Assembly: GCA_026770615.1 (NCBI GenBank)
Contig: MU632161.1
Span: 15,643 to 26,955, forward strand
Direction of reading: 5' to 3'
DNA length: 11,313 nt
Origin: Pavlovales sp. CCMP2436
Lineage: Eukaryota; Haptophyta; Pavlovophyceae; Pavlovales
Below are positions 6,546 to 11,313 of this stretch, in pieces. A model generated the notes under the pieces. That model did not search any database. It was given only the letters and a program-made list of their open reading frames with translations, and was not told the DNA's origin. How positions within the stretch are numbered: position 1 is the stretch's first letter; each line of letters starts with the position of its first letter. The position numbers and the translations under genes are program-made.

Positions 6546-7947
6546 TCAGGCGAGCGTCACCATCTCGGCGATCGAGCAGATTCCGTATCGCTGCGGGCAG
6601 CGCGTCTCGCACACGTCCTTGTCGACGAGCCTGCCGGCCACAAGGTACTCCTTGCTTAGTTTCATCTGGCACCACTCGATGGTCTTGTCCAAATTTGGCG
6701 TGCTCGCGCCGACGAGCTCCGCGATACCCTTAATCGGCACCAGGCCGAACGCAATGTCCTCGGGTAGGTAGCGTGATTTCCACTCAGGCACGAGCCCCTC
6801 CCCGCCGGGCGCGGGAATCATCGAATGCTGCAGTCCGCGGAAGCCCTTGTTGATGTTGAGCGCGCTTGCGAGCGTAGAGGCGTCGGCCACATCCTTGCGG
6901 TACGCGTTCATGAAGAAATCCATGATGGGCACGACGGAAGCCAGCTTCACCCCGCGCACCGCCTTGCACACCGCCTCCTTGGTCAGGATCATCTCAGCGC
7001 TCAGCGCCTCGATCAGCGCACCCACTGCCTCATGCTTGACACACCCGTTGAAGAGTGGCGACTCGGCGTAGGGCTCACCCGCCCACTGCTCGAACTGGCC
7101 GCGCACGATCGCCGGGTGGAAGATGGCTGCGGTGAGGCGGGGCGGGGCGGGGCGGGGCGAGGTGGGGGGCGCGGGGTGTGAGGCACGCCCTCGCGACTTC
7201 GCAAGTTGGGCGCGACGCAGTGCACACCATTGATATTCATGAGAGTGGTGGCCATATAGTTGCCTGCGTCCTGGAACTGCGGCCGGCCTCTGTTCACATC
7301 GGGGGGGGGGGGGGCTCAGCACGCCTCGGACTGCGCGTGGCTGGGGGCAAGGTGGCGCTCACTCTACGCTCAGGGCCGAGTTGAGGAAGTCGAGCACGCC
7401 CTACATGTAGATGGCGGGCGGGACCGCGACCGAGACTTGCTTCTCCGAGGCGCGGCCGTATAAAGATAGGCGGCAGGCCCACGGGAGCGTCTCGAGCGCG
7501 AACGTAAAAATCTCAGGGAAGTCCTTCTCGTAGATGTCGCGTAGCTGCCAGTCCAAGCCACCCACCCTCTGCGATCATGCACCCGACTGCGAGCTTGTCA
7601 CCCTTGGCAAATTTCACGGCCCCACGCAGGTAGATCTCGTGCGCGAAAGCGGGCACGGCGAGGAGAAGGAGGTCGGCGCCGGGGAGCACGTCGGCCGGAT
7701 CCGCGCTCACACACTCGACCGTGCCCACCTTCTCGACGTCCGTGTCGACGAGGAGAATCTCGTTGCGGTTGGCGGCGAGCTGGCTTTTGAACGTCTCGAC
7801 CTCCGAGGCCACCACGTCCCAGAGGCGGACGACGTACTTGGGCTTCGAACCGAGGAGCGTGAGGAGCACGTGCGCCGCGTTGCCCCCGCCGGCCACAACG
7901 ATCGTGAGCCGGGCTTCGGCCGAGAACGGGTTCTGCGGGCGCACCAT
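6546..7947 (-). CDS. Opine (octopine-type) dehydrogenase, 3 exons, disrupted in exon 1
   Basis: Enzymes of this family reductively condense an amino acid with a 2-oxo acid using NAD(P)H, in the cytosol. Exons 7947-7363, 7289-7228 and 7126-6546 splice (GT-AG introns) to 408 aa, near the ~400 aa usual for the family. The N-terminal Rossmann domain shows VVAGGGNAAH (residues 17-26) and LAVPAFAH (about 96-103). ETLPWACR follows at about 152-159. The C-terminal helical domain (octopine/nopaline dehydrogenase fold) has NINAIFHPAIVRG across the exon 2/3 junction; its His (about 219) matches the catalytic His of octopine dehydrogenase. Two lesions lie in exon 1. A one-base gain somewhere in 7553-7572 shifts the frame between AEGG and DWQLRDIYEKDFPEI. 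An in-frame TAG sits at 7403-7401, between PPAIYM and GVLDFLNSAL. All splice phases close only when both are bridged. It is either a young pseudogene or carries sequence errors. Start: the ATG at 7947, about 30 nt before the first beta strand; no upstream ATG in frame. Confidence 0.9.
7127..7227 (-). other. Intron 2 of opine dehydrogenase gene
   Basis: 101 nt, phase 1, donor GTGTGC, acceptor ACCGCAG after a tract of repeated GGCGGGG on the plus strand (7138-7160), which reads as a C-rich pyrimidine tract on the coding strand. Splicing rebuilds NINAIFHP, the conserved N...HP signature. Confidence 0.85.
7290..7362 (-). other. Intron 1 of opine dehydrogenase gene
   Basis: 73 nt, phase 2, donor GTGAGC, acceptor GAACAG. 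It contains a 14-base homopolymer (G on the plus strand, 7301-7314), a likely site of length variation. Splicing joins SALSVE to GRPQFQDAGNYMATTLMN. Confidence 0.8.
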
Positions 7948-8754
7948 CGGATCGATCGGCGATGGCGATAGGGCGGGGCTCGGCGGCAGCGAGAGCGGGG
8001 CCTCTGGGAGCGGATTGGCGTCGGCGGCGGACTTCGAACCAGGAACTAGATTGGCGTTTTTTAACTTGCGTCACCCGTGAATTCCGATACAGTAAACCTT
8101 CATTTTTTGCATGTCCTTTTTTAGCAGGTCTTCGTTTTTAGCAAGAACGCGCTGTCTCGCGCGCTGTCGCGCGAGTTGTCGTGCTTAGCGGGGTGCACAA
8201 GGCTCGGCGATGGGCGCGTAGTTGCGAGGGCCTTGTCGCACTTCCTCTCCTCTCTCCGCCCACCTCTCCTTTCTCCGCACCTGCTCACGCCCGAGCTTCG
8301 TCGAGAAAGATGCTCTGTCACAGTCGAAGCTTGGGCGCCTTCAGGTGCGCGGCTGGCGGCGAGTACGGCCTCGCGGCGAAGCCCACCAGGTGAACTTCGG
8401 CGATGTCCGAGTGATGAAGAAGGGGCCTGTGGCCAGGCGACCACGCGGGCCCCCAGCCACTTGAGCAAGACCTCGGAAACCACACACAGGCGTGCGCGGG
8501 CTTCTTCAAGACAGTTCACACCAAGACTGTCGAGGCTAAGCTCGAGCAAGCGCACCGAGGCCTACTTGCACATTAATTCCTTCGGAGATGCCGATCTCAT
8601 CAGACGCGAGCTGATCGACGGAGCTCGCTGACTGCATTATGAGCTCGATGTGGCCCGCTCAGCGAGGTGCTCGAATTCGACGGAGACCGGGCAGAAGCAA
8701 GCGCAGCCACTTCATTGACCGGTGCGGACACGCCTGGGCAGCCAGTCTCGTTCT
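7948..8754. other. No intact gene; possible decayed coding pieces
   Basis: Between the opine dehydrogenase start and the small Cys-rich ORF. The first ~130 bp carry an open but Pro/Ser-rich extension upstream of the dehydrogenase ATG without an in-frame ATG, probably 5' untranslated region. From about 8390 plus-strand coding-like pieces occur in different frames (QVNFGDVRVMKKGPVARR, then GFFKTVHTKTVEAKLEQAHRG, then SFGDADLIRRELIDGAR), each cut by stops. This looks like a decayed gene or a gene with unresolved introns; no family was recognised. Confidence 0.4.
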
Positions 8755-9245
8755 ATGTCGCTGCACAACCTGGCGCAGCAGAAGGCCCAGCGGCGCGATA
8801 CGCTAGCCGCGACGCAGGCGCAGAAAGATGCGGCTAAGGCGCAGCGCGAGCAGAAAAAGCAGGATGAGGCTGCCGAGCTCAAGAGCAAGCACGTGCTGTG
8901 CGAGACCATGTGCGCGTGCGGCGTCGTGCCGTGCGAGGTGGCAAAGGCGAAGTGCTGCCCGACGTGCCGCACGATCGCCGAGTCTGACCGCGCATGCGGG
9001 AAGGTGCTATGCTCTGCTGCGCTTATGCCCCTGGCGGCTGAGGCAGAGGCTCGCCCAGCCCCTACTACAGCAGCGCCCGCGGCTGAGTAATGTGACCCGA
9101 CTTGGTGTACGACACTAGACGACTTGTAGAACAATAGTAGACAGCATGGCAAGCGTACTTATAGCAAAATTGGCCGCACAATGGTGCTTATAGACTATGT
9201 GCTAAAAATGAAGTACGATTTTTCAAAATCTGCTAAAAGTACGAC
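8091..9245. mobile_element. Candidate decayed DNA element with inverted subterminal motifs
   Basis: The left boundary region (8098-8145) carries repeated TTCGTTTTTAGCA/CTTTTTTAGCA-type units. The right boundary region (9198-9243) carries the complementary form, TGCTAAAAATGAAG and TGCTAAAAGTACGAC. Between them are frame-broken coding pieces and a small Cys-rich ORF. Inverted arrays of a short motif around a decayed ORF are what an old DNA transposon would leave. No exact terminal repeat or target duplication was found, so this is an inference and chance A/T-rich similarity remains possible. Confidence 0.3.
8755..9090 (+). CDS. Small charged, Cys-rich protein (hypothetical, 111 aa)
   Basis: Not assigned to a family. 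The first ~45 residues are strongly charged and helical-looking (QAQKDAAKAQREQKKQDEAA), probably a coiled coil. The next 40 hold a cysteine cluster, CETMCACGVVPCEVAKAKCC and CPTCRTIAESDRACGKVLC, spaced C-x3-C-x-C-x5-C-x7-CC-x2-C-x9-C-x4-C. This suggests two small zinc-binding knuckles. The tail is Ala/Pro-rich. The frame continues upstream to about 8722 without ATG, and stops lie further back, so it may be the 3' end of a larger decayed reading frame. Similar charged-plus-CxxC tails occur at the ends of mobile-element proteins in algal genomes, in my recollection; this is not a verified match. Confidence 0.5.
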   Translation: MSLHNLAQQKAQRRDTLAATQAQKDAAKAQREQKKQDEAAELKSKHVLCETMCACGVVPCEVAKAKCCPTCRTIAESDRACGKVLCSAALMPLAAEAEARPAPTTAAPAAE

Positions 9246-9980
9246 TCGGTGGACCGCTCGGGGTCGCGGAAGATGATTGATTCATGATCTGCACTTTGGA
9301 CACAGCCCAGCCAACACCACGACGAGGCCGCACACCAACTTTTGAACAACGTTCGAAAAAAAAACCGGTGTGTAACGGCCGTGAAAAAAAAAACGACAAA
9401 ATCGTGCTAAAAAAAGAAGGTTAGACTTTACCGTGCAAGCAGGGCGCAGACTCGTCAAGAGTGAGTCCGAAATCAGTTTCCGTCAAACTTTGAAGGTCTC
9501 CATAGACGTAGAATTTGACGGGGAACAACTTTGTTAATGTTTTTTTTAAAACTTGACGGCGTATCAAGCTTTTGTTGCGCTTGGTCGGGGCGTGCAGGAT
9601 CGCTCGAACGCCTGTTGTGTTATTGTGCAAGGTGGGCGCAGGCATGCTTTCGAGACGTGCGAGATGCAGCAGAGGTCGGTCAGCGCGCCAGTTGAGAGTC
9701 GTCGATTGTCGTGTGTCTGATCAGCCTCAGTGGTGGGGACGGTATCCGTGTACTCTGCAAAGGTCTCTTGATCCGAGTGTTCCTCAACACTTGGGTCCGG
9801 TGGAGACATGTCAGGGGACGGATGTACTTCTAGATATTTATGATATACACACGCGGTGGGCATTTTCTGCGACAGCACTGAGCACAACCGAAAAAAAATC
9901 GGTTCACCGACCCTTCTCTAATAATAGTTCTTTTAACTCCCCCGACTTGCAGCCCGAGGGCACCCTGTACTGTACATTCA
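9091..9980. other. Intergenic, AT-richer DNA with homopolymer A tracts
   Basis: The stretch contains several A-runs (9356-9363, 9384-9393, 9410-9416). Composition is less GC-rich than the genes around it. Small open frames exist on both strands; the only one with protein-like composition is the minus-strand frame at 9564-9863. Nothing else recognisable. Confidence 0.5.
9564..9863 (-). CDS. Hypothetical ORF, 99 aa, weak support
   Basis: From the ATG at 9863 to a TGA at 9566-9564. The middle is acidic and Thr/Ser-rich (DPSVEEHSDQETFAEYTDTV) and unlike the Arg/Ala/Pro-rich shadow frames common in this window, which is the only reason to list it. There is no domain, no signal peptide and no splice support. 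An overlapping plus-strand frame at 9572-10009 is also open, so coding status is uncertain. Confidence 0.2.
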   Translation of the reverse strand: MPTACVYHKYLEVHPSPDMSPPDPSVEEHSDQETFAEYTDTVPTTEADQTHDNRRLSTGALTDLCCISHVSKACLRPPCTITQQAFERSCTPRPSATKA

Positions 9981-10067
9981 CTATCTCTGCTGCCAGGACT
10001 AACGTCTGACGTCGACCAAGTCAGTGAGTGAATAACACCGGTTGAACCATGCTGAGCCACTATATAT
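9981..10067. repeat. 87-bp direct repeat, copy 1
   Basis: Matches 10111-10197 at 80 of 87 positions, including 38 consecutive identical bases from 9988. Six of the seven differences are transitions. It ends in CTATATAT. The period is 130 bp, with a 43-bp spacer. Confidence 0.92.
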
Positions 10068-10110
10068 GGCAATTGCTACGAGTTCACCACCAACCTCACC
10101 TCTACCACTA

Positions 10111-10197
10111 CCATCCTTGCTGCCAGGACTAACGTCTGACGTCGACCAAGTCAGTAAGTGAACAACACCTGTTGAACCATGCTGAGCCGCTATATAT
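10111..10197. repeat. 87-bp direct repeat, copy 2
   Basis: Second copy of the repeat at 9981-10067. It ends about 33 bp before the reverse-transcriptase reading frame opens, so it may be older DNA into which the retroelement inserted, or part of the element's own upstream sequence. Confidence 0.92.
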
Positions 10198-10230
10198 ATT
10201 ATAAATATAACTACTATTTAGAATATTTAA

Positions 10231-11313
10231 TGGAGCGTAGAGGTGGAGGTGGAGATGCCGACAACGGTGGGCGTCAAGCAGGGCGACACGCTCGCGGCCA
10301 TCATCTTCCTCTTCGTGGAGCAGGCGGCAATTAAGACGGTCGAGTCGGTCTTCGAAGAGGCGGGGATCAAGCAGCTCGAGTTCCTGACCAAGGAGGACGA
10401 CGTGATCGCTGGGCGCAAGCTCGACGAGGACGGCGACGCGCCCTTCAACCTCTGGGCGTTTCTCTACGCGGACGACGGCGCACTACCTTTCACGTCGCGA
10501 GCAGACCTCGAGCTCGGCGCGCGGTTGCTCAAAGAGCATCTGCTACGCTTCGCCCTCGTGATGCACTGCGGCACAATGAACCCGACCGACGGCACCGTCG
10601 CCAAGAAGTTCAAGATTGAGGCGATGTTCTACCCGCCGGCCGGCTACTCTCCAACAACTAACGACACTCTCTTTCTCAAGATCGACGACGCGCTCGGCAT
10701 CGTCACGTTCACCGACCGGTTTCGATACCTCGGCTCAACCTTTTCTTCATCCCTAACAGATGACGACGAGATCGAGCATAGGATCCGATCTGCAGCTGCA
10801 GCCTTTGGCTGTCTGCGGAGGTACGTCTTCAATCAAAACCACGGCTCCACGTCGCTCCCACTCGCCTCCAAGGGCAAGCTCTACCGATGCCTCGTGCTCG
10901 GTGTCTTGCTCTACGGCTGCGAATCCTGGGTCCTGACCTCAAAGCTGCGGCAAAGGCTAAGCGCGTTCCACAACCGCTGCGTGCGAGCGATGGCGAGGAA
11001 AAAGCCGCTGCGCGCTTCCTCCTCCGACTACATCTTCAAGTACGCTGCTCTCACGCCGCAGTACGGCGCCCTCGGCGTCACAGACATCGACCAGTACATA
11101 TCCAATCGGAAATTACGCTGGGCGGGACATGTGATGCGCATGAGCATTTCGAGACTTCCTCGCATGTTCATGACATCGTGGGTCAACGCACCGCAACGCA
11201 ACGGGCGACCGCTGATCTCCTACGGACACGACCTAACTCGCGAGCTCAACAACGTCGGCTTCAACCTTGACGGGCAAGCAGTCGGCGTTGGCGTCTCGAC
11301 GAGCTGGGGCAAG
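10231..11313 (+). CDS. Non-LTR retrotransposon reverse transcriptase, 5'-truncated, runs off window
   Basis: The frame opens after a TAA at 10228-10230 and is still open at the window edge: 353 codons from the first ATG at 10255. Palm motif B is GVKQGD (residues 6-11) and motif C is FLYADDG with the catalytic Asp pair at 73-74. FRYLGSTF (156-163) follows, then the thumb/connection signatures YRCLVLGVLLYGCESW (210-225), HNRCVRAM (239-246) and LRWAGHVMRM (287-296), typical of LINE-type elements and reminiscent of RTE-like ones. Motif A, the fingers and the endonuclease domain are absent upstream, where the DNA becomes AT-rich. This fits the 5' truncation usual for LINE copies made by target-primed reverse transcription. 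No stop or frameshift occurs in the remaining frame, so the copy is young or recently active. As it is truncated it cannot move by itself. Confidence 0.93.

Noticed and set aside
6546..7322. Continuous 258-aa minus frame as one protein
   Set aside because: Its first ~65 residues are translated intron and out-of-frame exon 2; only the part from 7126 onward is dehydrogenase.
7401..7436. 36-nt GT...AG mini-intron removing the TAG
   Set aside because: Too short to be credible without transcripts and would delete coding residues that look conserved; kept only as a test.
7534..7971. Plus-strand frames over the dehydrogenase
   Set aside because: Antisense shadows of a strongly recognisable Rossmann domain.
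8121..8631. Two ~150-aa frames on opposite strands
   Set aside because: Neither has a recognisable domain; coding-like pieces are spread over several frames, suggesting decay.
10227..10448. Minus-strand Ser-rich frames over the reverse transcriptase
   Set aside because: Shadow of the YADD-containing plus-strand frame.

Overview
This window looks like nuclear DNA of a GC-rich, intron-bearing eukaryote. A unicellular alga such as a haptophyte would fit, but that is inference. The evidence is GT-AG introns whose phases agree across exons, homopolymer and microsatellite tracts, an inverted-repeat (MITE-like) element, and the 3' part of a non-LTR retrotransposon reverse transcriptase. No prokaryotic operon structure is present. 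The longest continuous open frames give a misleading picture. The real genes appear only when exons are joined, and the best-supported frame of all, the reverse transcriptase, has no stop before the window ends.

Layout: (1) 1-490 has a possible secreted-protein first exon and copy A of a dispersed repeat. (2) 494-722 is a 229-bp foldback element with near-perfect target-duplication-like flanks. (3) 753-2172, minus strand, is a three-exon gene for a predicted single-pass membrane protein of 377 aa with a cysteine-rich ectodomain. (4) 2420-2903, minus strand, is the C-terminal half of a SAM-dependent methyltransferase that lacks its SAM-binding N-terminus. Upstream of it lie a 29-bp direct repeat and copy B of the dispersed repeat. 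(5) 3536-5144, plus strand, is a three-exon gene for a 443-aa protein carrying motifs I associate with a poorly characterised glycosyltransferase-like family (GEFGYE, VVISNKF, IYNRP, TQGGSSWL). (6) 5145-6545 has no supported gene: tandem repeats, a very AT-rich island and C-runs. (7) 6546-7947, minus strand, is a three-exon opine (octopine-type) dehydrogenase. Its splice phases close perfectly to 408 aa, but only if one frameshift and one in-frame TAG in exon 1 are bridged. (8) 8091-9245 may be a decayed DNA element with inverted subterminal motifs; it contains a 111-aa charged, cysteine-rich ORF. (9) 9981-10197 is a pair of 87-bp direct repeats. (10) 10231 to the end, plus strand, is a 5'-truncated LINE-type reverse transcriptase.

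The genes do not form a pathway. Three look host-like (membrane protein, glycosyltransferase-like protein, opine dehydrogenase). They sit among relics of mobile elements and one gene fragment, as expected of a repeat-rich accessory stretch of an algal-type genome. All family assignments come from recognising motifs by eye; no database search was run.
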